Source: Raineyella sp034933565 (GTDB taxonomy: Bacteria > Actinomycetota > Actinomycetes > Propionibacteriales > Propionibacteriaceae). From it: 64,000 bases of DNA. How positions within the stretch are numbered: the first letter of the stretch is position 1; each line of letters begins with the position of its first letter. The notes beneath the pieces were generated by a model, which was given only the letters and a program-made list of their open reading frames with translations, was not told the origin of the DNA and did not search any database. The DNA is taken from the NCBI RefSeq assembly GCF_034933565.1, contig NZ_JAYFNG010000002.1, positions 183,924-247,923 of the forward strand, given 5' to 3'. Positions 7,611-17,452 of the stretch are shown piece after piece. The position numbers and the translations under genes are program-made.

Positions 7611-10439
7611 GTGCCCCTTCTCGACCTCACAGCCATCGGTGCCGGCCTGCCCGCCGCGGCGCTCGTACCGGCCCTCGAGGAGGCCCTCACCACCCGGCAC
7701 GCCGCCGTCGTCCGGGCCCCGCCCGGCACCGGCAAGACCACCGTCGTGCCCCCGGCGGTCGCCGCGCTCACCCCGGGGCGGGTCATCGTCACCCAGCCGC
7801 GCCGGATCGCTGCCCGGGCCGCGGCACGGCGGTTGGCCCAGCTGAGCGGCACCCGACTCGGCCACGAGGTCGGCTTCACCGTCCGCGGCGAGCAGCGGAC
7901 CGGGCCCGCGACGCGGATCGAGTTCGTCACCACCGGGGTGCTGGTCCGCCGGCTGCTGCGCGACCCGGACCTGTCGGGCGTCGGCGCGATCGTCCTCGAC
8001 GAGGTGCACGAACGCCACCTCGACTCCGATCTGGCCGTTGCGATGACCCGCGAACTCACCGAACTGCGCGACGACCTGCTCGTCGTGGCGATGTCGGCGA
8101 CCCTCGACGCCGACCGCTGGGCGGCCCTCCTGGGGACCCCGCAGGACCCGGCCGATTCAGCGGGTGTCGCCGAGACGGCCGGTTCGGCAGGCACGACCGA
8201 CCCTGCTGGCCCGGACCGGCCCCCGGGCGGATCCGCCGGCGCCGGCCGAGCCGGAGCCGGAGCCGGAGCAGTGGGTGGGCCGGTCCCGATCGTCGCCGCC
8301 GAGGCCGATCTCCACCGGCTGACCGTCCGATGGGCCCCGGCCCCGCCCGGCGTCGCCCGGCTGGACGCCCGCGGCGTGACGTACGCGTTCCTCGACCACG
8401 TCGTCCGGACCACCCGGCTGGCCCTGGCCGAGCACCCGGAGGGGGACGCCCTGGTGTTCCTGCCCGGTGCGTGGGAGGTCGGCCAGGTGGTGTCCCGGCT
8501 GACCGGCACGATCCTCGCCGACGCCCCGGTCGACGTCCTGCCGTTGCACGGCCGGCTCACCGGACGTGAGCAGGATGCCGCCCTCGCCCCCGGCCCGCAC
8601 CGTCGGGTGGTGGTCACCACCGCGGTGGCCGAGTCGTCGCTGACCGTCCCGGGCGTACGGCTCGTCGTCGACGCCGGGCTGGACCGCCAGCCGCGCTACG
8701 ACAGCCTGCGGGGGATGTCGGGCCTGGTCACCGTCACCGAATCGCGTGCCTCCGCCGAGCAGCGCGCCGGTCGCGCCGCGCGGCTGGGGCCCGGGACGGT
8801 GGTGCGCTGCTTCGCCGAGCACGACTGGGCCCGGATGGCGGCGTACGCCCCGCCGCAGATCGCCACCGCGGACCTCACCGGCTTCGCCCTCGAGGTGGCC
8901 TGCTGGGGTGCCCCCGGCGGTGAAGGGCTGGCGCTGCCCGACCCGCCGCCGGCCGCCGCGCTGGCGGCCGCGGTGGAGACGCTGACCGATCTCGGCGCGC
9001 TGCAGGACGGCCGCGCGACCGACCGCGGCCGGCTGATGGCCGCCGTACCGGCCGATCCCCGGCTGGCCCGGGCGCTGCTCGATGCGGCCCCCCGGGTCGG
9101 GGCGGACGTGGCCGCCGACGTGGTCGCGCTGGTCGCCTCGGACGAACGTCCCCCGGGCGGGGATCTGGCCGCCCAGTGGCGGGCGCTGCGGCGCGGCGGC
9201 ACCCCGGCGGCCCAACGGTGGCGTCGGGAAGCGGACCGGTTCGCCCGGCTGGTGGGCGAGACTGCGTCCGGCACGCGGTCCGGTCCGGCGCGGTCCGGTA
9301 CGAGGCCCCCTGGTCCGACGCGGTCCGACACGAGGACCCTCGGGACGGCGCGGTCCGCTACTGCCGGGGGCGAGGCGGGACGGTCCGGCCGGTCGTCGAG
9401 CGAGCAGGCGGTCCGGGCGGACAGCGCGCTGGGCCTCGTCGTCGCCCTGGCCTTTCCCGACCGGGTGGCCCGCCGACGCGGCGGACGTGACGACCCGGCG
9501 TATCTGCTCGCGTCGGGGACCGGGGCGGTGCTCGAGCGCGGGTCGGCGCTGCTCGGCCAGGAATGGCTCGCCATCGCCCAGGTGGAGCGGTCGGCCACGG
9601 CGGGCGCGACCGGGGCGGTGATCCGGGCGGGCGCCGCGCTGGATGAGGCGACGGCCCTGGCTGCCGCGGCGCCGCTGCTGGTCGAGGAGGAGGTCGCCAC
9701 TTGGACCGGGCACAAGGTCAGCGCCCGCCGGGTCCGGCGGCTGGGCGCGATCGAACTGTCCGCGGCGAACGTCCGCCCCTCACCCGACGCGGCCCGGGAG
9801 GCGGTGCGGATCGCGCTGGCGGACCGCGGACTGGGCCTGACCAGCGGCGAGGGGGTGTTCAGCTGGACCGAGAACGGGCGCACGCTGGCTCGGCGGCTGG
9901 CGTTGCTGCACCGGGTGTACGGGGAACCGTGGCCGGCGATGGACGAGGCGGCGCTGCTCGACCGCTGGCAGGACTGGCTGGTGCCGGAGGTCGACGCGCT
10001 GATCGCCGGCACCCCTGCCGATCGGCTCGACCTGACCAGCGCCCTGCGCCGGCTGCTGCCGTGGCCGCTGGCCGGTCGACTCGACGAGCTGGCCCCCGAA
10101 CGGCTCGAGGTGCCGACCGGCTCCCGCCTCCGCGTCGACTACCCCGAGATCGACGATCCGGGCGGCCGTCCGGTGCTGGCGGTGAAGCTGCAGGAGTGCT
10201 TCGGCCTGACCCGTACGCCACGGATCTGTGCGGGCCGGGTGCCGGTGCTGCTGCACCTGCTCTCCCCGGCCCGGCGACCGCTGGCGATCACCGACGACCT
10301 CGCGTCGTTCTGGGTGAACGCCTACCCACAGGTGCGGGCCGAGAACCGCGGCCGCTACCCCAAGCACCCGTGGCCCGAGGACCCGCTGACGGCGCCGCCA
10401 CAACGGGGGACCTCCACGTCGCGGCACAGAAGCCCGTAG
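7611..10439 (+). CDS. hrpB: ATP-dependent helicase HrpB
   Basis: DEAH/DExH-type superfamily 2 helicase, 942 residues. Walker A APPGTGKTTVV lies near residue 43, the box-II motif is LDEVHERHLDSD, motif III is MSATLDA, and motif VI is EQRAGRAARLGPG. The C-terminal HrpB domain ends WPEDPL. GTG 7611 begins the LDLTAIG... helicase N-terminus. Length exceeds the usual roughly 820-850 residues because of two low-complexity insertions: Ser/Ala/Gly-Pro around residues 180-225, and a TRSGPARSGTRPPGPTRSDT stretch around 555-590. The physiological substrate of HrpB is not well defined. Confidence 0.93.
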   Translation: MPLLDLTAIGAGLPAAALVPALEEALTTRHAAVVRAPPGTGKTTVVPPAVAALTPGRVIVTQPRRIAARAAARRLAQLSGTRLGHEVGFTVRGEQRTGPATRIEFVTTGVLVRRLLRDPDLSGVGAIVLDEVHERHLDSDLAVAMTRELTELRDDLLVVAMSATLDADRWAALLGTPQDPADSAGVAETAGSAGTTDPAGPDRPPGGSAGAGRAGAGAGAVGGPVPIVAAEADLHRLTVRWAPAPPGVARLDARGVTYAFLDHVVRTTRLALAEHPEGDALVFLPGAWEVGQVVSRLTGTILADAPVDVLPLHGRLTGREQDAALAPGPHRRVVVTTAVAESSLTVPGVRLVVDAGLDRQPRYDSLRGMSGLVTVTESRASAEQRAGRAARLGPGTVVRCFAEHDWARMAAYAPPQIATADLTGFALEVACWGAPGGEGLALPDPPPAAALAAAVETLTDLGALQDGRATDRGRLMAAVPADPRLARALLDAAPRVGADVAADVVALVASDERPPGGDLAAQWRALRRGGTPAAQRWRREADRFARLVGETASGTRSGPARSGTRPPGPTRSDTRTLGTARSATAGGEAGRSGRSSSEQAVRADSALGLVVALAFPDRVARRRGGRDDPAYLLASGTGAVLERGSALLGQEWLAIAQVERSATAGATGAVIRAGAALDEATALAAAAPLLVEEEVATWTGHKVSARRVRRLGAIELSAANVRPSPDAAREAVRIALADRGLGLTSGEGVFSWTENGRTLARRLALLHRVYGEPWPAMDEAALLDRWQDWLVPEVDALIAGTPADRLDLTSALRRLLPWPLAGRLDELAPERLEVPTGSRLRVDYPEIDDPGGRPVLAVKLQECFGLTRTPRICAGRVPVLLHLLSPARRPLAITDDLASFWVNAYPQVRAENRGRYPKHPWPEDPLTAPPQRGTSTSRHRSP

Positions 10440-10617
10440 GTCCATCGGGGATACAAGCGTGGATCGTGTGACATTGAACACAGTGTAGCTCCCGCCATTC
10501 CGTCGATCAGCCGTTCTGCATGCTGCCATCTTTCTGTTTTGAAACTTTTGGTTACCTAAGTGCGAGCTGTGAGGAGGTTTAGCGTGGCCCCGTCCGACGA
10601 CTCGACGAGGGGGCAGG
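10440..10617 (+). promoter_or_regulatory. Leader region of the exopolysaccharide locus
   Basis: This 178-bp spacer before the first exopolysaccharide gene is clearly richer in A/T than its surroundings, notably 10485-10560 (CTTTCTGTTTTGAAAC, GGTTACCTAAG). It is the only sizeable non-coding gap upstream of the cluster and therefore the probable main promoter region. I could not identify a convincing -35/-10 pair. Confidence 0.4.
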
Positions 10618-12042
10618 GTGGAACTGCGGGATTACCTGACGGTGCTGCGAAAATACTGGCGCAGTATCACGGCCGTCACCATATTCGGCGTCCTCGGCGC
10701 TGCAATCCTGAGTTTCTTTCTGACTCCGGTGTACACCTCGAAAACGGCACTTTTCTTCTCGGTGAACGGTGCGTCGTCGGCGAGTGATCTTGCTCAGGGC
10801 ACATCGTTCACGCAGAAACAGGTCGAGTCGTACGTCCAGGTGGCGACGTCGCCACTCGTCCTGCAGCCGGTGATCGCCAGGATCCCGCTGGCCACCACCC
10901 CCGCCGCGCTGGCTGAACACGTCAAGGTGACCGTGCCCACCAACACCTCGGTCATCGACATCGCGGTCGACGATCCGAACCCGGCGACAGCCACCGCGAT
11001 CGCCGACGCGATCGGCGCCCAGCTGGTCACCGCCGTGCACGACCTGTCCCCGGAAGGCGGCCAGGGCCAACGGAGCGTGGCGGCCACCGTCATCACCCCC
11101 GCAACGGTGCCGTCCTCGCCGACAAGCCCCAAGATCCCGCAGAACCTCGCGCTCGGGCTCTTGCTGGGACTGTTCGTCGGAGTGGGGCAGGCGATCCTGA
11201 GGAAGACCCTGGACACCAGGGTCCGAACGGCAGCGGATGTGGCGAGGGTGACAGACGCCCCGATCATCGGTCGGATCGCGTACGACAAGGCGGCGGCGGG
11301 CCGGTCACGGTTCACGCCGGAGGGCCAGGACCCGGTCGGCGCCGAAGCGTTCCGGAGACTGCGGACCAACCTGCAGTACCTCGACGCCGGCCAGGGCCGG
11401 CGCTCCTTCGTGATCACCTCGTCCGTCGCTGACGAGGGCAAGACCAGCACGGCGGTCAACACCGCTGCCACACTGAGTGCCGCCGGTCTGCGCGTCCTGT
11501 TGGTGGATGCCGACCTGCGCAAGCCGAGTCTCGGACGCCTTCTGGGGCTGGAGGATGCCGCCGGCCTCAGCACGGTGCTGATCGGGCACGCCCAGCTCGG
11601 AGACGTCCTGCAAGCGGGGGGCCTGCCGGGACTTCACGTGGTGACGTCCGGGCCGGTGCCGCCGAATCCGTCCGAGTTGCTCGGATCCGTCGCGATGTCC
11701 CGCCTGGTGGAGACCATCACCCAGCAATACGACGCCGTGGTGATCGACGCACCACCGCTGCTCCCGGTCACCGACGCCGCGATCCTGTCGCGCCTGACCA
11801 GCGGCGCGCTGGTGGTCGTCGGAAGCGGCGAGGTGCGCAGTCCCCAACTGACGACCGCACTGGAGAGCCTCGAGTCGGTCGACGGGCGGGTGCTCGGTGT
11901 CGTGCTGAACAAGGTACGAGGTGAGAGCGCCGGTTACGGGAGCTACTACGGACGCGCCGAGCCGGCCTCCGAGACCCGTCGGAAGGTCGCCCGGCGGGCC
12001 GTGGCGGAGGACTGGGCGGATCGGCCGCGGGAAATCGTCTGA
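10618..12042 (+). CDS. Polysaccharide co-polymerase / BY-type tyrosine autokinase
   Basis: Controls chain length and export of a Wzx/Wzy-made polysaccharide. The 474-residue protein fuses a Wzz-like membrane part to a cytoplasmic BY-kinase. Membrane spans are near residues 18-38 (VTIFGVLGAAILSFFLTPVY) and 178-196. The kinase has Walker A VADEGKTSTAVN (about 268), Walker A' VLLVDADLRKPSL and Walker B VVIDAPPLLPVTD. A short Tyr-containing tail (GYGSYYGRAEP) is the likely autophosphorylation cluster. GTG 10618 starts the ELRDYLTVLRKYW N-terminus typical of the family. First gene of the locus. Confidence 0.9.
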   Translation: MELRDYLTVLRKYWRSITAVTIFGVLGAAILSFFLTPVYTSKTALFFSVNGASSASDLAQGTSFTQKQVESYVQVATSPLVLQPVIARIPLATTPAALAEHVKVTVPTNTSVIDIAVDDPNPATATAIADAIGAQLVTAVHDLSPEGGQGQRSVAATVITPATVPSSPTSPKIPQNLALGLLLGLFVGVGQAILRKTLDTRVRTAADVARVTDAPIIGRIAYDKAAAGRSRFTPEGQDPVGAEAFRRLRTNLQYLDAGQGRRSFVITSSVADEGKTSTAVNTAATLSAAGLRVLLVDADLRKPSLGRLLGLEDAAGLSTVLIGHAQLGDVLQAGGLPGLHVVTSGPVPPNPSELLGSVAMSRLVETITQQYDAVVIDAPPLLPVTDAAILSRLTSGALVVVGSGEVRSPQLTTALESLESVDGRVLGVVLNKVRGESAGYGSYYGRAEPASETRRKVARRAVAEDWADRPREIV

Positions 12043-12116
12043 CCGTCGGAACACATACGTCAAGTGATGAGATCCGACCGACCTGGGGATGGGATACCGA
12101 TGTCCGGGGAAACAAA

Positions 12117-13607
12117 ATGACTGTGAGCATTGCGAAATCCGATGAACTGCCAGGTCCGCATTCCGATAGCAGCGTGACAAGGCGCGAGCCTGCACCACGA
12201 CCGGGAACCAGATGGTATTACGCCCATCGGCGCCGGCTGATCGGGATCGACCTGCTGATGGTCACCGGGGCGATCACGGCCACCTACCTGCTCAAGTTCG
12301 GCGATGAGCTGACCACCGAGGTCGGCGGGACGGGCGTCCCGTACGTGGTGGCCGGGCTCATGGTCGGGCTGCTGCTGATGGGAGCTCTGGGCGGGACGGA
12401 GTCCCGCAGCCGCCGCATTCTCGGCGCGGGCCTGGAGGAGTACCGGCGCGTCATCCGGGCCTGCTTCGTCGTCTTCGGTGGCGTCGCGGTCGTTTCGTAC
12501 CTGCTCGGCGCGCAGCTGTCACGCAAGTTCTTCCTCACCACTTTGCCTCTCGCGGTGCTGATGCTGCTGGTCGGACGGTGGGCCGCCCGCTGCGGGCTGA
12601 ACAATCAGCGGCGCGGGGGAGCAGGGCTGACGCCGACGCTGGTGGTCGGCTCCCTTGAGGACCTTGCCGGCATGGTCGAGGACATGCGACGACGGCCGGA
12701 CGCGGGCTATCTGCCCGTCGCTGTGGCGTCCACGGACGCGGCCCTCACCCCCGAGGGGCTCGACGGACTTGATCGGGTGTCCTTCCAGGACGTCAGTGAG
12801 TGGGCGCGTACGGGCCGCGTCGAGGCCGTGGCGGTGACGAGCGGCCTCACCCGTGGCGAGGCACGGAGACTCGCGTGGGACCTGGAGGACTGCCGGACGC
12901 ACTTGATGTTTGCGCCTGGACTGACCGACGTGACGGGGCCGCGGATCCATTTCACCGACGCCCAGGGTCTTGAACTGGTCCACGTGGACCTGCCCAGGTT
13001 CTCCGGCTGGCATCACCTGCTCAAGCGGGCCTTCGACATCGCTGTCGCGACCGCCGCACTCGTCATCCTGTCGCCGGTCCTCCTCCTGGTGGCCCTGACG
13101 ATCAAGCTGGACGACGGTGGTCCGGTGCTCTACCGGCAGGAACGCATCGGGCTGGGAGGGCGGACCTTCACCATCCACAAGTTCCGGAGCATGAGGATCG
13201 ACGCCGACCGGCTCATCGATCGGATGATCGACGAAGCAGGCGGAAAGGCGCTCCTGTTCAAGGTGGAGAACGACCCCCGGATCACTCGTGTCGGCCGATT
13301 CCTCCGGCGCTACTCGCTGGACGAGCTCCCTCAGTTCTGGACGGTGCTCCGCGGGGCGATGAGCATCGTCGGGCCACGTCCCCAGGTGGCACGCGAGGTC
13401 GCCGAGTACACCGATGCGGCGCATCGCCGCTTGCTCGTCAAGCCGGGCATCACCGGCCTGTGGCAGGTCAACGGCCGCTCGAATCTCTCGGTCGAGGAGA
13501 GCGTCCGCCTGGACCTGCGCTACGTGGAGAACTGGTCCCTGCTGGGAGATCTCATCATCATCCTCAAGACCGTGAAAGTCGTCCTCCAGCCCAAGGGAGC
13601 CTACTGA
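12117..13607 (+). CDS. Exopolysaccharide polyprenyl-phosphate glycosyl-1-phosphate transferase (priming enzyme)
   Basis: Starts each repeat unit by moving a sugar-1-phosphate onto undecaprenyl phosphate at the membrane. The 496-residue protein has about four N-terminal membrane helices, a nucleotide-binding-like middle domain and a fifth helix (ATAALVILSPVLLLVALTIK). The C-terminal catalytic domain carries KFRSMRIDADRLI, NDPRITRVGRFLRRYSLDE and MSIVGPRPQV, which are hallmarks of the WbaP/WcaJ class. It follows the kinase gene after 74 bp. The sugar used (glucose or galactose) cannot be decided. Confidence 0.92.
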   Translation: MTVSIAKSDELPGPHSDSSVTRREPAPRPGTRWYYAHRRRLIGIDLLMVTGAITATYLLKFGDELTTEVGGTGVPYVVAGLMVGLLLMGALGGTESRSRRILGAGLEEYRRVIRACFVVFGGVAVVSYLLGAQLSRKFFLTTLPLAVLMLLVGRWAARCGLNNQRRGGAGLTPTLVVGSLEDLAGMVEDMRRRPDAGYLPVAVASTDAALTPEGLDGLDRVSFQDVSEWARTGRVEAVAVTSGLTRGEARRLAWDLEDCRTHLMFAPGLTDVTGPRIHFTDAQGLELVHVDLPRFSGWHHLLKRAFDIAVATAALVILSPVLLLVALTIKLDDGGPVLYRQERIGLGGRTFTIHKFRSMRIDADRLIDRMIDEAGGKALLFKVENDPRITRVGRFLRRYSLDELPQFWTVLRGAMSIVGPRPQVAREVAEYTDAAHRRLLVKPGITGLWQVNGRSNLSVEESVRLDLRYVENWSLLGDLIIILKTVKVVLQPKGAY

Positions 13608-13620
13608 TGGGAACGGACAG

Positions 13621-14859
13621 TTGAAGATCCAGCTGATTTCCACCTACTACTCTCCCGAAACCACGGGAAACGCTCCATACGCCACGTCCCTGGCGCAGGG
13701 GCTCGCGGCATCGGGGCACGACGTCAGCGCGGTGGTTGCCGCGCCGCACTATCCCGGCTGGGTGACACTGCCCCGCGACCAGTGGGCTGCCCGCGAGGTC
13801 GCCGGTGGCGTCCGGGTGGAGCGTGTGTCCTCGTACGTTCCTTCCCGTCCCACTTTCGTCACTCGTCTGGGGTACGAGATCCTCTTCGGGATCAAATACG
13901 CGAGGCGGCTGGATCCCACGGCCGACGTGGTGCTGATGCTCAGCCCGTCGCTCTTCGGCAGCGCCGTTGCGCGACTCGGGGTCGGTCTGATGCGCCATCG
14001 CCCGCGCACCGTCCTGTGGGTGCAGGACCTGTACAGCGCCGGTGTCAGTGAATCCCAGGGCAAGGCCGGCTCCTTGGTCGGCCGGGTGATGAGGATGGTC
14101 GAGGGTCGGATCCTTCGTTCTTTCGACCGGGTCGTGGTGATCCACGATCGTTTCGGCCTGTATGTGACCGACACGCTGGGGGTCCCGTCGGACCGGGTCG
14201 CGGTGATCCGCAACTGGACGCACGTGACGCCTCCGGGACAGGGCGACCGGGCGGCGCTGCGCACCCGGTACGGATGGACACCGGAGCAGACCGTGGTGGT
14301 CCACGCCGGCAACATGGGTGCCAAGCAGGGACTGGAGAACGTGGTCGACGCTGCGCGGATCGCGCAGGAACGGGACCTGCCGATCCGGTTCGTCCTGATC
14401 GGCGACGGCAACCAGCGGGCGGTCCTCGAGGAGCGGGCCCGAGGAATCGTTGCCCTCCAGTTCATTGATCCGCTCCCGGAGAACGAATTCCTTGAAACGT
14501 TGTCCGCGGCCGACGTCCTGCTGGTCAATGAGCGGCCGGGGCTCAATGAGGCCGCGGTCCCCAGCAAGCTCACCACCTACTTCGTGACCGGGCTGCCGGT
14601 CCTCGCCGCGACGGAGCCGACCAGTACGACGGCGGATGAGATCCGCGCCAGCGGCGCTGGCGTCACTGTTCGTTCCGGCGATCCGGCTGCGCTCGTCGAG
14701 GCGGTCCTGCACCTACGCGAACAACCGGACACGGTGAGCAGGTCGGCCGGACCGGACTTCGTCCGGGAGAGCCTCTCGCAGGATGCGGCGCTGCTGTCCT
14801 TCACCGGCCTGCTGACGGGCGAACCAGCAATCGAGGAACACGAGAAAGTGGGTGCATGA
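13621..14859 (+). CDS. Glycosyltransferase family 4, WcaI-like
   Basis: GT-B retaining glycosyltransferase of 412 residues that extends the lipid-linked repeat unit at the cytoplasmic face. The N-terminus LISTYYSPETTGNAPYA is the WcaI-type nucleotide-free domain. Later motifs are VVVHAGNMGAKQGLENVVDA, FVLIGDGNQR and a C-terminal GSGD-like loop (SGAGVTVRSGD). The start is a TTG (13621), because this codon gives the canonical MKIQLIS N-terminus 13 bp after the priming-transferase stop. Its last 8 bp overlap gmd. Donor sugar unknown. Confidence 0.85.
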   Translation: MKIQLISTYYSPETTGNAPYATSLAQGLAASGHDVSAVVAAPHYPGWVTLPRDQWAAREVAGGVRVERVSSYVPSRPTFVTRLGYEILFGIKYARRLDPTADVVLMLSPSLFGSAVARLGVGLMRHRPRTVLWVQDLYSAGVSESQGKAGSLVGRVMRMVEGRILRSFDRVVVIHDRFGLYVTDTLGVPSDRVAVIRNWTHVTPPGQGDRAALRTRYGWTPEQTVVVHAGNMGAKQGLENVVDAARIAQERDLPIRFVLIGDGNQRAVLEERARGIVALQFIDPLPENEFLETLSAADVLLVNERPGLNEAAVPSKLTTYFVTGLPVLAATEPTSTTADEIRASGAGVTVRSGDPAALVEAVLHLREQPDTVSRSAGPDFVRESLSQDAALLSFTGLLTGEPAIEEHEKVGA

Positions 14860-15931
14860 CGTGACGAAGAAGGCGCTGATCACCGGGATCACCGGGCAGG
14901 ACGGCTCCTACCTGGCGGAGCTACTGCTGGGTAAGGGATACGAGGTGCACGGCTTGGTCCGCCGGGCGTCGACGTTCAACACCAAGCGTATCGACCACCT
15001 CTATCGGGACCCCCACGACCCGGAGGCCCGGCTCTTTCTCCATTACGCGGATCTGTCCGACGGCTCCCGACTCGTCACGCTGCTGAACACCATTCGGCCG
15101 GACGAGGTCTACAACCTCGCTGCCCAGTCCCACGTGCGGGTCTCGTTCGACGAGCCGGTCTACACCGGCAACTCCGACGCCATCGGCACCATGCGCCTGC
15201 TCGAGGCCGTACGGCTGAGCGGCCTGCAGTGCCGCTTCTACCAGGCATCGACCTCGGAGATGTTCGGTGCGACACCTCCGCCGCAGAACGAGGAGACGCC
15301 TTTCTGGCCGCGGAGCCCGTACGGGGTGGCGAAGGTCTACTCGTACTGGGCGACGCGCAACTATCGCGAGGCGTACGACCTGTTCGCCGTGAACGGGATC
15401 CTCTTCAACCACGAGTCGCCGCGCCGTGGAGAGACCTTCGTGACCCGCAAGATCACCCGCGCGGTGGCGCGCATCAAGGCGGGCCTGGAGAACGAGCTCC
15501 ACATGGGCAACCTCAGTGCGATCCGCGACTGGGGCTACGCACCGGAGTACGTCGAGGGCATGTGGCGGATGCTCCAGGCGGATGAGCCCGAGGACTATGT
15601 TCTCGCCACGGGCGTGGGCTACTCGGTGCAGCAGTTCCTGGAGACAGCATTCGAGCACGCCGGCCTGGACTGGCACGACCACGTCCGGTTCGACGAGCGC
15701 TACCTGCGGCCCACGGAGGTCGACGCGCTGACCGGTGACCCGTCCAAGGCGGAGCGGCAACTGGGCTGGAAGGCGACGGTCCACGGTGATGCCCTGGCCC
15801 GGCTGATGGTGGATGCCGACATCGCCCTGCTGGACTGCCAGGGTCGTCCGTGGATCGACTCCCCGATGCTGGTCGACTGGCCGGAACCGGTGGCGAAGCC
15901 CACGGCCACGAAGGAGAACGTGAATGCCTGA
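14852..15931 (+). CDS. gmd: GDP-mannose 4,6-dehydratase
   Basis: Converts GDP-D-mannose to GDP-4-keto-6-deoxy-mannose, the first step to GDP-L-fucose. The 359-residue extended short-chain dehydrogenase has GITGQDGSYLAELLL near the N-terminus (nucleotide binding), RIDHLYRDPHD, catalytic SPYGVAKVYSYWATRNYRE (YxxxK), and FNHESPRRGETFVTRKI, all classic Gmd motifs. An alternative start is GTG 14861. It overlaps the upstream glycosyltransferase by 8 bp and the downstream fcl by 8 bp, indicating one operon. Confidence 0.96.
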   Translation: MHDVTKKALITGITGQDGSYLAELLLGKGYEVHGLVRRASTFNTKRIDHLYRDPHDPEARLFLHYADLSDGSRLVTLLNTIRPDEVYNLAAQSHVRVSFDEPVYTGNSDAIGTMRLLEAVRLSGLQCRFYQASTSEMFGATPPPQNEETPFWPRSPYGVAKVYSYWATRNYREAYDLFAVNGILFNHESPRRGETFVTRKITRAVARIKAGLENELHMGNLSAIRDWGYAPEYVEGMWRMLQADEPEDYVLATGVGYSVQQFLETAFEHAGLDWHDHVRFDERYLRPTEVDALTGDPSKAERQLGWKATVHGDALARLMVDADIALLDCQGRPWIDSPMLVDWPEPVAKPTATKENVNA

Positions 15932-16886
15932 CTACACCCCGGCGGCCCTGGACCGCGATGCGCCGTTCTATGTGGCCGGGCATCGTGGCCTGGTCGGGTC
16001 CGCGATCTGGCGGCACCTGCAGTCGCAGGGATTCACCCACCTGATCGGTCGCACGTCGGCCGAGCTTGATCTGCGCGACCGTGCGGCGGTGTCCTCCTTC
16101 ATGACGGACGTCCGCCCTCGCTATCTCGTGCTGGCGGCAGCCAAGGTCGGCGGGATCATGGCGAACAACACGTATCCGGTGGACTTCCTGACGAACAACC
16201 TGCAGATCCAGACCAGCGTCCTCGATGCGGCAGTGGCGGCGGGTGTCGAGCGGGTGCTCTTCCTGGGCTCCTCCTGCATCTATCCGGCGCACGCTCCGCA
16301 GCCGATCAAGGAGGACTACCTCCTGACCGGTCACCTGGAGCCGACCAACGACGCGTACGCCATAGCCAAGATCGCCGGCATCATGCACGTCCAGGCTGTC
16401 CGGCGACAGTACGGTCTGCCGTGGATCTCGGCGATGCCGACCAACCTCTACGGGCCGGAGGACAACTTCTCCCTCCAGGGCTCCCACGTGCTGCCTGCGA
16501 TGATCCGTCGCTACGACGACGCGGTGCGCAACGGCGGAACCATCACCAACTGGGGGAGCGGGACACCTCGACGCGAGTTCCTGCACGTGGACGACATGGC
16601 CAGTGCCTGTCTGCACCTGATGGAGCACTACGACGGGCCCACGCAGGTCAACGTCGGCACCGGGACCGACATCACCATCAGGGAGCTGGGCGGCCTGGTC
16701 GCGGATGCGACCGGCTACACCGGTCCGGTGGTCTGGGACACGTCCAAGCCGGACGGCATGAAGCAGAAGCTGCTGGACGTGAGCCTGCTGCAAGGCCTCG
16801 GTTGGCGCCCCGCGATTGATCTGGCCGAGGGGATCACGTCGACGGTGGACTGGTATCGGGCCCAGCAGGGAGCCCTGCGGGTATGA
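15924..16886 (+). CDS. fcl: GDP-L-fucose synthase
   Basis: Epimerase-reductase that finishes GDP-L-fucose synthesis from the Gmd product using NADPH. The 320-residue protein has AGHRGLVGSAIWRHLQSQGF near the N-terminus, VLAAAKVGGIMANN, FLGSSCIYP, catalytic YAIAKIAGI and NVGTGTDITI, all standard for this enzyme. Start ATG 15924 overlaps gmd by 8 bp, and its TGA overlaps the ATG of the acetyltransferase gene. With gmd, it implies that the polysaccharide contains L-fucose, provided GDP-mannose is made elsewhere. Confidence 0.96.
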   Translation: MPDYTPAALDRDAPFYVAGHRGLVGSAIWRHLQSQGFTHLIGRTSAELDLRDRAAVSSFMTDVRPRYLVLAAAKVGGIMANNTYPVDFLTNNLQIQTSVLDAAVAAGVERVLFLGSSCIYPAHAPQPIKEDYLLTGHLEPTNDAYAIAKIAGIMHVQAVRRQYGLPWISAMPTNLYGPEDNFSLQGSHVLPAMIRRYDDAVRNGGTITNWGSGTPRREFLHVDDMASACLHLMEHYDGPTQVNVGTGTDITIRELGGLVADATGYTGPVVWDTSKPDGMKQKLLDVSLLQGLGWRPAIDLAEGITSTVDWYRAQQGALRV

Positions 16887-17452
16887 CCACCTCGAGCCAG
16901 GAGGCGCCGGCAACAGTCGGCGTCGCCTCCATGCACTGGAAACTGGCCGACTTCACCGGCGCCGGCTATGACAAGGGACGACCGAAGCTGATCCAGGCCG
17001 CGTGGCTGGCCGCGTCGGATGTGATCATGCACTGGTGGGTGCCCGCCGCCGTGCGGATTGCGGTGCTGCGGGCGTTCGGCGCGACGATCGCCGACGGCGT
17101 CCTGATCCGCCACCGGGTGCGGATCCACTGGCCGTGGAAGCTGACGGTCGGCCGCGACAGTTGGATCGGTGAGGGCACCTGGATCCTCAACCTGGAGCCG
17201 GTCACCATCGGGCACGACGTGTGCATCTCCCAGGACGTCCTGCTGTGCACCGGCAGCCACGACCGGCGGTCTCCCTCGTTCGAGTTCGACAACGAACCGA
17301 TCACCGTCGAGGACAACGCGTGGGTGGCAACTCGAGCCACGGTCCTGCGCGGCGTGACGATCGGGCGCAACGCCGTTGTCGGGGCGACCGCCCTGGTGGC
17401 CCGCGACGTCGAGCCCGGCGGGTTCGTCCGGTCCCCGAAGGGGCAGCGATGA
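16883..17452 (+). CDS. Left-handed beta-helix acetyltransferase, WcaF-like
   Basis: Hexapeptide-repeat acyltransferase of 189 residues, likely O-acetylating a sugar of the repeat unit. An N-terminal segment WHWK-like (MHWKLADFTGAGYDKGRPK) precedes hexapeptide coils such as VGRDSWIGEGTWILNLEP, VTIGHDVCISQDVLL and VTIGRNAVVGATALVARD. His in CTGSHDRR sits where the catalytic His is expected in WcaF/NodL relatives. It is joined by ATGA overlaps to fcl and to the next glycosyltransferase, which supports an exopolysaccharide decoration role. Confidence 0.88.
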   Translation: MTTSSQEAPATVGVASMHWKLADFTGAGYDKGRPKLIQAAWLAASDVIMHWWVPAAVRIAVLRAFGATIADGVLIRHRVRIHWPWKLTVGRDSWIGEGTWILNLEPVTIGHDVCISQDVLLCTGSHDRRSPSFEFDNEPITVEDNAWVATRATVLRGVTIGRNAVVGATALVARDVEPGGFVRSPKGQR